NCBI RefSeq assembly: GCF_000208865.1
Contig: NC_018398.1
Coordinates: 6,245,973 to 6,309,972, forward strand
From: Neospora caninum Liverpool
Taxonomy: Eukaryota > Apicomplexa > Conoidasida > Eucoccidiorida > Sarcocystidae
Direction of reading: 5' to 3'
Length of the DNA stretch: 64,000 nt
Positions 11,101 to 24,159 of this stretch are shown in pieces. The notes under the pieces were generated by a model, which was not told the origin of the DNA, ran no database searches, and saw nothing but the letters and a program-made list of their open reading frames with translations. The translations under genes and the position numbers were made by a program. Numbering within the stretch: the stretch's first letter is position 1; every line of letters begins with the position of its first letter.

Positions 11101-12177
11101 CTGTTCCTGCGGTTCGCGCCTCACCTCTTGCTGTCTTTCCTTCAAGCGGCTGACGGCGGGTACGACTCCAACGAAGCTCTGGCTGTTTGTCGAAGTTGGG
11201 CGCGGCATTCGGGAGAGAGTGCGGGGACGCCCAGTGTCTCGCCCTCTGGCTCCTCTCCCTCGTCGCTTTTCCTGTCGCTCGACTCTGCGTCGCCCTGCCA
11301 GCCTCCGGCGCTTCTCCACTGCAAAGCGTTTCTTCTCGGGCTTCTCGGCCAATACAGCGAGGCGCTTCATCTCCTCATCGATGACCTGGCCGACATCCCA
11401 GCCGCTGTTGCCCTCGCGTGGGAAAGCGCAAACCCGCGCGTCTGGGAAATGCTCGTTGAAGGCGTCGTCCAGAGACCGTGCTTCATCCTAGAACTGCTGT
11501 CGGCGCTAGAGAACCACTTGGCGGCCTTCGCAGCGTACAGGCGAGACAAACTGCCGTGCTGGGATGAGGCGCTGGGCGCCGCGGCTCTTCGCGGCCGATC
11601 TGAGAGCTCGGGAGACGGCGAATCCGCGACGCTCTGTGAAGACTCCGCGTTGCCCTCAGAGGCCAAGGTGCAAAATGGGGACTGGGGCCCGCCCGTGTCT
11701 CCGCACGCTGCTGAGATTGGCAGTTTCAAGGGCACACCAGAGGATGTGTCCCTTCCCGAAGGCCTCCGTTCGGACAAGGGCCGTTCGTCACCTGGCTCTC
11801 CTGTCGCTTCAGAGTCTGCGTCGCCTGGGCCGCGAGGAAATGGCGCGATTCGCGAGCCTCCGCGCCCGCAGCCATTTGACGGGAACGACCGCGCAGCGAG
11901 GCCTGACTCGGATCCCACGCGGGGTCAGGTCTCGTCGCTCTTTGCATTTTCCGCGAAGAAACGCCGGGTGACTGTAGAAGGCATCGCAGCGGAAGTCGCA
12001 GCGCGAGCGGCGGCGGCTGTTCCCCCTCTGGAGCCTCTGAAGCGTCTCCCGTCGCATGCGCCGCGTCTGGCCCCGCGTCTCGAGAGGCGTGTGGTGGTGC
12101 TCTTCCATCAGCGAGAACCGCGCGATGAGTTCGGGAAGCTGCAGAACAGTGCCAAGAAGAGGATTTGCGCGAATTGA
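8124..12177 (+). CDS. VPS41: VPS41-like HOPS tethering subunit, apparently missing its N-terminal WD40 part
   Basis: VPS41 is a subunit of the HOPS complex that tethers late endosomes and vacuoles for fusion. In apicomplexans this machinery feeds rhoptry and microneme biogenesis. The recognisable part matches the helical clathrin-repeat half of the family in order. Exon one follows a CAG at 8121-8123 and gives LRPRNDADRGLALL (family PRD..D.. linker), then VIVELLASG and FSPAVYELILTLL. Near 9690-9750 is KLRSPDVFSFL (family L.SPDVF.F). An exon ending at 10716 has VVESLKHAQTPFWLYAYLKEVF. An exon from 11095 has MRLFLRFAPHLLLSFLQ, then LLGLLGQYSEALHLLIDDL and NPRVWEMLVEGVVQRPCF. The middle exon borders are tentative. 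No WD40 propeller can fit in the 548 bp between the duplicated block and the first exon, and no C-terminal RING is seen. VPS39 or VPS8 is the main alternative. Confidence 0.62.
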
Positions 12178-15100
12178 CTTCCGAGCGGTTTGTGAGGCGA
12201 AGCCGCGGAGTGGCGGTGTGTGCTCGGTCTGCCGGTTTCCCGCCGAGGGACGACGCGGACCCAGTCAGTGCACACCGCGCGAGGACTGAAACGCGAAGAG
12301 ACAGGGAGAGACAGCAGACGCGCCGAGTCATCGAAGCCATTCGAAAGCGACTTAAAGAATACCGAGGTGAGACTGACGAAGGCGACGCGGATCAGGAGAA
12401 AAACGAGACGCCAGATCCACGTGACGCCCGAGCGGAGACGCCGCGAGGGCCTCCCGAGGCGGACGACGCCGGGGACAGGTGCGCGACGGCGTCCACGAGT
12501 GGAGAGCTTGGGTGGGGACACGCTGGATCGTCAATCAACAGCTACCGTCTCTCGCAGGGTCTTCTTGCCTCCGCTGGGAGAGGCGCGGACGCCTCGGCGG
12601 GGCACCAGTCAGTGGACGAACGCGGTCAAAAAGGCAGGCTTTCCTCTGAAGGGCAAGCGGAGGAGATCGAGCGAGACACCGAGACCAGGGGAGACAGTGG
12701 GAGGAGTGGGAGAGGCGAGAGGAAGGGAACGGAGAGCGGGGTTGGGGAGGCGAAAAAGAATCCCCCGGTTAAACTATAGAAGAGTCGAGTATTATCCATA
12801 CATACCAGGCGTAAAAAGCGTTCATCCAGTTACTAAACAGGTGCCAGGCCAACAAGAATCCGATCCGTGTATTCCGTACAGACTAACATGGGGCAGTTCC
12901 GGAGGAGCATTGGGGAAGGGAAAGGGACAGGAAACGCAGTTCGCCGGCAGAGAGGGAAGGCATTTTGTAAAGTAAAGTAGCCCGCGAGAGACAACAGAGA
13001 AGGATACGTCGGAGTGGGATACGGGTTCCACACCTGAACCGCCCTCGTCCAGAGTGGGAGCAAAGAGTGATAACTGGTGACATGTCTCGCGTTGGGGTGT
13101 GTGCTTCTCTTCCCTCTCTTGTGCGTTCCTATCTCTGTTGTCCCCGTCTTCGCTGACCCTAGTTTTCTGCTTGTGTGGATCGACTTGTAAAGCTGAAAGG
13201 TACACCTGGGTGTCTAGGGACATGCAGCAGACCGTTTCCACGGTCGCGAAGAGCGTTCCAGCGCGTTCCTTCGTGGTGGCGAGAAAGCACAGACGCGAGG
13301 GGCTGGTTGACTCGGCAGCGCCACACAACGGCTGGGGGCCTGCAGGACGTGCAAAACCGAAGGCGTTGTCCACCGGTTGCCAGAAGGCAGTCGCGCCGCC
13401 ACTTGCTTAGTTTTGAATTTGAGAGCGCACTGTGGCTGAGCAGCTGTCCTTTTCTCCCAAAAACGACGCTTGGGAGTGAAGGCCACTGTTTCGACTCAAC
13501 AACGACAAACGCAAAGCCGGAACTGCCGACGGTTCCACCAGGGGGAGGTACAGCAGCGAGCAGCCTCGTTTCGCAACTGTGGAAAAAAATCAGCGCCAAA
13601 GCGTCCATGGGTCCATGACCCATCACGGTTTTCAAAAGATATTGTTTTCGAGGCCGCGATCGGCACACACCCGTGCGAGGTTCTTACCTCCACTTCACTG
13701 AGCGCCGAACGGGCTGTTGCGTTTGTCCCGAGAGTCGGCTCCAGATCGATGCCGCGAGACAGTTTTCCGTTTCCTTGGACAGCAGCAGATGCACACCAGT
13801 GGACACGCCAACGTCTTAGGTATTCCTCGCGTGACTCTCGATCACGAACTCAAAAAAAAGCACTACGTGCCCGCGTGAAAATCTCTGGGGAACGGCGGTA
13901 CTCTGGCACTCCAGTCTCCTTGCTGAAGGGAGAGGCCGGCTCGACTTACAATGTAGGGCCATGTCTTTTCACGTCCGGTCTGTTCAATGGATACAGATGC
14001 TGACGAGCCGTGAGAGAGAGGCGAGGGATGGCGTTCCACTTTCCCAAAGGCTCGACGTTTCTCTGTGAGGGCGACACACGAACTCCTTCGCGGGGAACTA
14101 ACGGTAGAAACTACGGGCGGGTCGGCGAGCGCGTTTTTCTTGCCTTGATGGTTAGCATGAAGCCGGATGGTTACCTCCACCTGTCTCCAGGATGGTGGAA
14201 TGTGACCAAGCGTTTTGTCCCGACCGTTGCGTTCTGCTTGAAACAAACACACGAGCCTGCTTACGAAACCAGTCGGCGCGACCGCAAGCGCGACAACGCA
14301 CAGGAAGCGGCGCTTACGACGACACCCTCGTCACGTCAATCAACGCAAACCGAGCGATATATGCTTTTAATGAACAGCAAAAACAAACGTGGCGTGTTGA
14401 GAAGACCTGCAGTCACGTCCGCACACCGTAACGCCGGATGTTTGAAAGCATGGCTCTCGCCGCTCGCCTCGAGAGAAAGGCTGCCAATGAGAGCCTCTTT
14501 TGAGAATAGTCGCGTCTCTGAGAAACGAAAGTTCTCCTCAGGGCACCTCAGCAACAGAGTTAAAAGCCCATCCGGGACGCTGACTGCGAGGTGTTGGCGA
14601 CTGAGAATGGCGCCGTCTAGATGTCAGCTTACTCGACGATTGGCCTCCAGTGTTTTGTGCATTAAAAAGGGCTATTCGAATCAGTGTATTTAGGTAGGAA
14701 AGCACCTAGCAGACTCTCCGAAAAGTCAGTACGCTGAAGACAACAGCCGAATTGGTTCTAGCAACCGTTTCGCGGGCCAGCTTTTCACTACCGGAGGCGG
14801 CATCTTTCATCCGGAGGGCTCTCTCACTGATTTCCAGACAGCACACCTCCATGGTCGTATTGAGAAGCGAATGAGAATGCGTCTCGATACCTTTCACATG
14901 AAGATATCGTCTAAAGGGGGGTTTTCTTTGGACGCTACAAAACGGGTTAGTGTTCTGTATATGCAGGCCCGAGGTACCGACACACGTGTGGAACGCCCTG
15001 CGGTAGGCGCCATCGCCCTACCAGCAGCCTCTTTTCTTTTGGTCTTCCTTCTCCTTTTTCCTACTGAGAATGCGTCTCGCTACACTTTCGGTCGTTCACT

Positions 15101-16312
15101 GTAGGCACCTCGCCCGCGTACGCCGTTTTGTCGCAAGCGCCACAGTCATCCGCGTGATCCTCTCTGTGGCGGCTTTGCCTGCCGAGACACGGCTTCGCGC
15201 TTGTGCGTTGGCCTTCACTTTTACACCCGGCGTTTCAGGTGCCGGTGAAAGTTGCCGTGGAATCGCAAGCTGACAAACGCAGCGGCAGACGAATGCGACT
15301 TCGCCAAACTTTTCCGGATACTGCCCCGCCGTGTCTTTTGCTGGGTAGCTCGAGTCCACGCGAGGCGAGCTTCAGTTCGGTCAGCGTTAGTCGCACGATG
15401 TGGCGCTTATCCCAAAGAGGATGGGTTGCAATTCTATCCAAGAAGTCCCTCCGACACTTTTGTCTTGTGTATTTTTGTATACATACATACACATGCACGT
15501 CTACTTTAAGGCACATGCAGTCCGAGGGTTTGTGGTTCGGCTGCATGCGCACACGAATGCAGGTCAGGAAAGAGCACGGGGCATGCAACGAGGAGAGTCG
15601 CTTAGGAGGCTTCGGTTTCGAGAGCAAACAGGATCGGAAAAGTTCAGACATGACGGGGAGAGGGATACGGCAAATGGCTTTCTCTCTTTGCATGCCGCTT
15701 CTTGTTTTCGTTCCATCTTCCTGCACTCGGCGGGCGAGAAAACCCGCCCTGGGCCCCTCACAGCCGACACATCTGAGAGTGAACAGGAGAAGGGAAGTTC
15801 CGCGTGGAAGTCTGCCCTCGTGATCTATTCTGGAATGTGCGGTTACATTCGACAAGAGCCACGTGACTGCTCCTTTCACCGACTTTTCGCGGGTTCCCAT
15901 TTTGGGACGGTCCGTGTGTCTGCGGAGTCGTAGAAAGGTTGCCGTCGGAGGAACCGTTTTCCGCACAGTCCCACCCCGGATTGTGTGTTTAGAACTTCTT
16001 GGATTTCCTCTTTCCTCAAAGTTTCCGTTCATCCTCCAAGCGAAAGGTGTCGCGCGACTGCGCTCCGCGTTTCCGTGCTCGCCTGCGGCTCGAGATCCGC
16101 TCACTCGTAGGTCGCCAGCGGTTCTCGAACTTCCTCGCCCTCTCTGCACAGACCCTCCGTCTCTTCTTTCCCTCCGCATTTCCCCTTCGGAAGGCCATGT
16201 GGGAACGGGGCGTCTGGGCCTTGTCTTGAGGACGCTTTCTGCAAGCTCCGACATTCACTCTCTGTGTGCTCTTCGTGCGCCACGGCCGCCCCTGATTCCT
16301 TCGGTCGACGCG
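12178..16312. other. Spacer between the VPS41-like gene and CPSF1
   Basis: No gene is supported. A frame of 227 codons at 14010-14693 (+) has no motif, and part of this stretch near 12300-12780 is Arg/Glu/Thr-rich, possibly the 3' UTR or an unrecognised last exon of the VPS41-like gene. The part just before 16313 is pyrimidine-rich and probably the 5' UTR of CPSF1. Confidence 0.5.
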
Positions 16313-19300
16313 ATGGAGCAGTCCGCGTCTCGCCTCTTCAGCTTGTTCGACGAGCTGCGCAAGGCAGACCGCGTCGAGCACGTTCTACTTTGTCCGTTTG
16401 TTTCGTCTCTGCCAAGTCTCGTCGTTACCCGGCCGTCTTCTCTCGATGTCTACGACATTCACTTCCCGTCGGAAAGCCGCCTGCCGAGCAACCGATCCGA
16501 GACCTCGGCAAGCGGCGCGTACCCAGCTGAATCGGGTCTTCTTTCGGAGTCTGTTGCGTCTTCGCGTGGCCAACTTGGAGGCATCCACGCGAGCTCTGAG
16601 AAGGCGACACCTGGCCCCGTCCTCTCCCTTCGGTGCTCAACGCCTCTCGCTGCAGTTCCCCTCGCCATTTCCGTCATTCCTGGCGCCTCGGCCGCCTGCA
16701 AGGGTGCCCACCTGCATGCAGGTGGAGAACCAGGATCTCTTGGCGTCAGTCCCTTCTCACCCTTCCTGCCTGCCTCCTCTTCGGTCTACCCTCTCTTCTC
16801 TCCGTTCCCCTCGCCTCCCAGTCTCCTTCCTCCGCCTGCGACGTGTTCCGGCACACTCGCCTCAGACGCAAATGCTGGCGAAGCGGGAAGGCCCCAGGCC
16901 GCCCACGCGCGCGAAACGGGCCCTCACCCCGCTTCGTCTCTTGCTCTGTCCGCGCCGGCCGCCTCAGACGCGACCTTGCCGTCCTCTGCCACCTCTGGGC
17001 CTTGCTGCTCGCTTCTCCTCGTCTTCCCCAACTACCAACTGGCTACCTGTGTCTACGATCCGTTCTTCAACTGCATTCGCACGTCGACCCTTCACTCTTT
17101 CCAGCGATGTCTTGCGCCGCTCGCCGCAGCCGTTTCCCAGCTTTACGTCGACCTCTATCTGCCTCGCGATCAGCGCGGCCGCGCCACGCGGCGAGGCGAC
17201 AGCGAGGAGGGCCGAGCCGGTGCTGGAGGCGACGAGCAGGGAGACGAGGACCTCCCGGGGGGCCCTCGAGCGTTTGGAGTGGACGCTTGGACGGTGCCAG
17301 AAGGGAGCGCTGCGGGGCGAGACAGAGTGCACGAGAAAGAAGAACATGGCCTGATTCAGCTGTCGCAGATGCCCCTCGATTGGGCGAAGCTGTGGACGCA
17401 TGTCTGTGTTTTTTCCGATCGAGACACCATCGGGAAAGAAGAGAGAGACGAGACCTCGAAAAGCGGAAGTGGCGAGAGTCTCGTGGTCGTCTCCATCGAT
17501 CCTATTCACCTCGTCGTTCTCGAGCTCGTGCTGCCGCCTTGCCACATGCAGTCGTCGGCCTGTGGGGTAGCCTCCTCAGATGAAGTCGGACCCCGTCGTC
17601 ACGCCTCGACGCATCCACCCTCGGGGGCTCGCGAGGCTGCCTGCGGGCGACATGTGAAGGACTTGCAAGGGCTACAAGGCGAGGCGCACGCACAGGGTAG
17701 CGAGGAGGCCGGCAGCCCCCAGGAGGCGGTGACGGCTCGCACGGACTCAGGGGCGAAGCCAGAGGCATTGGATGCAGAGAATCGGGACACGTGGCAGGGT
17801 TCCGCAGGCAGTTTGGATGCCTCCGGGGTGTTTGACGCTGACCTCGCGTCTCGCGCTCTCTCGCACGCGTCTGCCCAATCGCCGCTTTGCTCTTCGCCTC
17901 TTTCCCCCCCCACCCACGCCGCGGAGGCGTCTCCATGGTCGCGAGGCCCTCTGGCGGAAGCAGGACCGCCGCCCGTGTACCCTGCAGATGCCGCGTTCTC
18001 GTTCTCGCCTTACGCGCCGTCTCCCCTCGCGCCCTTTGGACCGGCCGCGCACACACTCTCGCAAGAGCCTCTGGGCGCGAGTGGCGTCGAGGGGCTGGCG
18101 GAGCCCGTTGGGGCTTCGGCGGGCCCGTATGGCCCCGGCGTGGGGCCTGCCGCCCCGCGACCGCGCGAGGAGACAGAAGGCCTCGCAGGGACGGCGGCAG
18201 TCGGCGCTCAAGCCGCGCCCGACTGGCTCTGGGGCGACCATCGGATCCTGGTCAGCGGCGCCTGCGTCCGAAGCTGCTGGCATATCTCGCTCCTCGAAGA
18301 CCTCCCTGCGACGGTCTGTTCTGCCTCGGCTTCGAAGGCGCCGTCCCACGCTTCCACAGCTCCTCTCCACGCTGCGTCTCGCGGGAGACAGGCGGCGCTC
18401 TTGGGCGTGCGGCGGCCTGCGCCTCCTGCGGAAAGCGAGGGAGGCTGCGCCCAAGCCTCAGTGGGCGAGCTGTCGGCAGGGCGAATTGTCGAGATGAAGA
18501 AGGTGGCGGGGCGAATGCTGCCGACGCTCGCCTTGCTCATGGAAGTTGGAGCCCTGGAGTTGGGTGGAATTTTCGGCGAGCTCAACCGAGGCAACCGGCG
18601 AGGCGAGAAAGAGCTCGTTGTCGTCGTTCTGGCCCTCATTCCGGAACTCAGGGAATTCCAGGTCATGCGAAAAGTAAGCGACATGCATTCGATTCCCCTG
18701 CCCACCGTTTCCTCGGAAGCTTGATTTCGATGCCTTCCCCCGTCCTCTGCTCGCCTTTTTCGAGCCGTCCCTTTTCTCCTCGGCTTTGTTGCTTGCCTCT
18801 TCTCTTCTCCTGTTCTCTCCTTCCTTCCTACCCCTCCTTCTCTCTCCTGCTTCTCGTTCGCGCCGGCCTCAGTGTGGCGCGTGGTGCCTAGGCGTGACTT
18901 GCAGGCACCGTCTGGCTTTTGCCCGTCTCCTCTCGTTGGCCCTCCTTCCCCTTTTTTCCCCTCGGCGCGCCGTCGCGCACAGACCCTCGCTCTCATCCAT
19001 TTAAGTATGGTAGACATTCACGATTGGTGCGCTGAGTCTGCCTGTTCCCCCAGATTCAGGGTATTCTTCCCGACACCTTTTCGCTTCTGCCCCTCCCGGC
19101 GTCGCTCGGCGGCGACCTGCTGTGCATCTCCCCCGACACAGTGAGCGTCCTGAGGACTCGAGAAGGCGGGGACGCGGCCTCGTCCCTGTCGGGCGCGGCG
19201 GCGGCGGCGTCGATGGCGCGGGGCGCCGACCCCACACGTGCCCCCCGCAAGGGCCTTCTTTTCCCGGAGGATCTGGAGACAGAGGAGGGCGCAGAAGGCA

Positions 19301-19667
19301 GCGCACTGCGAACCCTCGAGCGGAGCTTCGAAGACGACGAGGGCGAGGCCATCAGAGAAGAAGACCTATACCTCAAGGCCGTTCGGCGTGGAGCCGGCAG
19401 AGATGGCGGCCTCACGCAGGTGGTGAACAGCGCAGGCCTGCAACGGTCAGAACTGGCGGCGCTTCCCACCGTCATTTTTGACCAGAGCGAGATCCAAGCA
19501 GACCTCGGAGGGTCCGTCTCCCACCTCGTCGGCGAGAACTGTTGTCTCTTCGTCCTCAAGAACAGCGGCCGACTTCTCCTCGCCCATTTCGTAAGTGGAC
19601 ACACGCACAAGGGTGCGAGCCTGAACGGACCCATGCCTACCTATACAACGCGTCGCCAACACACGCC

Positions 19668-19721
<54 letters not shown>

Positions 19722-22700
19722 GTGTATATATATGTATATATGTATACGCATATGGATGTATATGTCTGTATGCTTGCAAGTCTGTAGATGTGATGCTGTG
19801 TAGGGGATAGGTATCGCGGGTGTGGCGATATCCAGGTCTGCATCCGTACACTGTTGCATGATGTTCCTGATGTGTAGAATTCAAACAAGGGTGACCGAGA
19901 GCTGTACATGTGGCAGAGCCATACTCTAAGGAATCGGATATGAGTTCACAGCTCCTGCAGGCGGTTACGATCTGGGTCTTTGGATCCCTGAGCGACGGCT
20001 GCTCTGCCTTGTTTCGTTCCATTTTATCTCCCTTCTCTCCCGCTTCTCGTTTCTCTTTGCCGTCTTCTCGGTTGCGTATCCCTGTCCTGGACCGCTGTGA
20101 CTCCGACGTTTCACCCGTAGACATCGGTGTAGGAGCTTGTCGTGTGTCATGCGAACATGCAGAGGCTTGGGGGGTTTTGTCCTTGGGCTTCAAGTATTCT
20201 GCGGGGTTCGTCCGGACAGGGTACACACGACGCGTTTTGTCTCGTCTAGGCAGGCGAGCCGCATTTCCCACGACTAAAGGGACATCTCACCGGTGCTGCG
20301 CGTTCTTTCTGTCTGTGTCTTGGCCAGGTGTCTCCCACTCCGAGCGCAGGAGTGACAGATATCTTTTGGAGTTTTCCTCTGGTCTCGTTGCCTTCTTCGC
20401 CGAGTTTCCCGTCTTCCGCTGCCTTTTCTCCTGCCGTTCTGGACGTCTTTCCATCGCAGACGGTTGCGTCCTGTTCGCTTCCCTCTGCGTGTCTCTCGCC
20501 TCTCACTTGTCTCGAGTCCAACCCTCCTTCCTCTTCTTCGTCGCCTTCGTCTCCAGGCTTCGCGGTCGCCCTCGGTGGCTGCTCGCAGGCGGCCTCGGGC
20601 CTCGCGCTTCTTCTCTTCCTGCCGACGAGCCTGGAGGCGACTCGCCCGCCGTCTCGCGTCTCGCCCTTCTCTCTCTATCTGCGCCGGTTTGATGACAGCG
20701 CGGGGCGGGTGGTGTGGAAATCTGAGGGTGTGGAGCCGCAAGTGGAGACGCGGGGCTTCTCCGTCGGGGCAGGCTGGACGCTGCTGGGAGCGCCCGCTCG
20801 CAGGCCGCCGGGCGAAGGCCGTGTCGACATCGACGGCGAAGAGGAGACAGGCCGCCAGCTTTTCACGGTGGACGGCAAAGAGCTGTTGGAAATCGACGCC
20901 GGCGGCGTCATTCAACGCGCTCGCCAGCAGGCGCTGATCCTGCGCCTCGAGGAGGAAAGCGAGCGGTGGCGACTCGACGAAGGCGACACTTGCGGGGGGA
21001 CGAGTTCCATCTCTCTTCCTGCTTCGGGCCCGTCGGAGGCGCTGGCGAACGGCATCTCGACGGAACCCTCTTCGGCCGCCGCCGGTCAGAACCGCGAGGC
21101 CGCAACTGCCCCCAGAAACCCCGTCCGTTTCCTCAGGTGGCTGCACATGCACGGCGAAGCCGCGCAGAGACTGGCGTCAGAGGCGACTGCGCCGACGACC
21201 TGGCCGGGGTCGCCTCTCCAAGACGTTGAGCATGCGCTGGCGGAGACTCTGGCGGCGGAGCGAGCGCGCGAGGGTTTGCCCGCTGCCGGAAGTCCTTCGC
21301 TGCTTCCTTCCTTCAACGTCACCCTCGTGGATTTGCTCTGCATGCCCCGCAGTGGCTCGGTCCGCGACTTTGCCGAGTTTCCCCCGCACATCTCCTTCGA
21401 CGCGCTCCTAGCCGCGCCTCCGACCTACGCGGCGCTGCCTGCGCTGGGTCTGAAACCCGCGGCAGAGAACGGCATCCCGCCTCCCCCCCCTCCGCCCCCG
21501 CCTCCTGCGGCGGCGAAGCTCGGCTCCGCGCCCTCGCCGCCGTGTTTCCAGTCTGCCACGGCTCTCCTCAACACGTGGGGAAGCACCACGTGGCTCGCTG
21601 CCTTGGGCGTGCGGCAGTTCGGGCGATTGGTCTTCTCCCAGCGCGCCGTCCCGAGCGTCGCGAAACTCGCTGCGGCGCTGCGCCCGAGCGATCAGCTGGC
21701 TGAACTGACAGCACTCTGGTCTCTGGAGGGCTTCCCCCTGCGCTCGCGCTCCTCGCAGGCCTGGGACGAAGAAGGCGCCCGCGAGGGGCTCCAGCGCTGC
21801 CGGCCCAGTCGGGGGGAGCCCGCGCGCGGCGGTCCGAAACACCGGTTTCTCCTTGTGACTTCGCATCCGCAAGACTCGCGCCTCCCCGGCAGAACTGTCG
21901 TCTGTCAGATTGCTCCGAAATTCCTCCGAGAGGAAGAACGCGCCCCCGACGAAGGGGAACTCGAAATCTTCCAGCACAAGTATGGGTTAGCCGGGGCCGG
22001 CCGAAGCGCCTTCGCGTCTCCGTCTGCCGCGCGCGAAACAGCCTTCTGCCTCGCAAAGGCGACTGTCGGGTGCGGTACCATGTGCGACGGCCTCCTCGTC
22101 TTTCAAGTGGCGACCGACGAGCTGAGAATCGTCGCGGGTCTGCTGCCGTCGCTCCTGGTCGGCGCGCTTCCCGCGGCTTCGTGGGGCGACGGCGCGCCGC
22201 GCATGCAGTCCCCTGAGGCCGGGGCTGCAGGCGGCGCCTCCCAACGGCTTCAGCCCGGACCAGATGCGCAAAAAACGTGCTCCAGCGCGCCTGCTGGTGC
22301 CGAGAACCCCACTAGTTCCGGCACCCAGCCCTCCGTCACCTCCGCTGCGTCTGCAGTCCAAGCGCGTGTGTGTGAGCCGTTCGTTGTCGTGCTGGACACG
22401 GAGTTTCGGTTTCACCTGTGGAGGTTGGATCGGCCTGTCGCCTCGTCACTCTGCGAGGAACTCCTGCAGGTGTACAGCGATCAGCAACAGCAGGTGGCTC
22501 TCTTGGAGGGTCTGGACGAGCGCGAGAGAACGAATCTGTCGTTTGCTTCCGCGGCGCCTTCGCTTTCATCGCCCCCGGACATCCGCCAGCTACTTCCGCA
22601 GATCCCGCCGAAAACGCTGCCTGCCTCGCTGCGCCACGTGAACGTAAAGTCTGTCCAGCTCTTCCCGTATCGGGTGTCGGCGGTCGCACGTCGATGCGAA

Positions 22701-24118
22701 GGCGCGCTGAAAGACGAGAACGCAGGCGAGGGAGAAGGCGGCAGGCCGCCAGAGAGAGACGCAGCGCATCGGGCAAAGACCGAGGAGGCTGAGGACAAGC
22801 TCAACGACAAAGCGAAGCAAAAGCTGGTATGCGGGTCGGCGCGGATGCGTTGCGCCAAGAAGGAAGAAGAGGCTTCCCAAGGGAAAATGGTTCTCTTGTG
22901 TGCAGTGACCCTGCAGAGAGGCGTCCAAGCACTGCAGATCATCGATCTCTTCTCGATGACCGTTCTCTTCTACTCCGCAGACTTGGTGCTCGTGCCGCCC
23001 GTCTTGAGGAACGTCGCCAGCGAGGGCAGGGCGCTCTGTGTCTCTCGCCAAACTCGCGAGGCCTTCACAGACGCAGCGCGCTCTCTCTCGTCGCCGTCTG
23101 CTGACCCCCGCCCTGACAGAGCTCAGGGGTCTGTGAGCTCGCTGCATCGCGAGCGCGTTTCCTTCCTCCGGGCGCTGGCTGGGGCGGAGACAGGCTCGCA
23201 TCCAGAGAGCCGACAGGTGAAGGAGGAGCGCGGCGGCGAGGAAGAGACAGTTGCGCGCGAGGCGGCGATGGAGGGATGCGAGTCGTTCGCGAACCAGGTC
23301 GGGTCGGGACCAGAAGGGGACGGATATGGAGGAGGGCGGCCGGCAAAGAGACACTGCGGCGGTGTGGATCCTGAGGCCGAGGCAGAAAGGGGAGGGAGAA
23401 GCCTGTGGGCCTCGCCGCTGCTCTTCTCGGATTGCCTGGAAGAAGTGCTGACGGCGGAACTGGTCGACTTGAGTCCCCGAGGCGGAGACGGCGCATACGC
23501 AGCAGATCCAGGGCCCACCCTCGTGGTGTTCATCTCAGGGAGGCCGGTGCTCATCTATCGCGCCTTTTCTCTCTGGCCCGCGACTTCGGACGGAAAGAAA
23601 CGCTGGATGCATCCCGCTTTGCCGGGCGCGCCAGGCCTCGAGCAGTTTCCGGAAGCCCATCCGCAGTTCCCCTTTCGCTTTTCCCTCGTTGTGCACGACG
23701 TCGCAGACCCGATCCCCAGCCGCATCCCCGCCGTCTCGGGCCGGTCTCCGTCCGTGTCTCCGTCGTCTCCCCGCCCTTGTGCGGGGACTGAATCGAGCCG
23801 AGCCATCTTGGGTCTGCCCCACCCGCGGTTCTCCGCCGGGGCGGTTGTCCCCTTTGCGGGCGTCAGAGGCTCTGGCAGCGGCGCCTTCGTTGTGCCGCCG
23901 TCGAGCCGCTTCATCTCGCCGCGGCCCGAAGAGGCGCATGCAGAGACCAGTGACGAGAGTCAAGGCCCACCAATTCTGTGGATTTTCAGTGAACGGAATC
24001 AACTCTTTGTTCACCCGCACGCACGACGGGATGTGATTGCGGTCGCGCCGTTCAACAACGAAGCGTCTCCAGAAAGGTTAGTCCCATGCCCCTGTCTCTG
24101 CTACATCTTCACACCATT

Positions 24119-24159
<41 letters not shown>

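Noticed and set aside
14010..14693. 227-codon plus-strand frame in the spacer before CPSF1
   Set aside because: No motif, no signal, no duplicated counterpart; length is within chance for this base composition.
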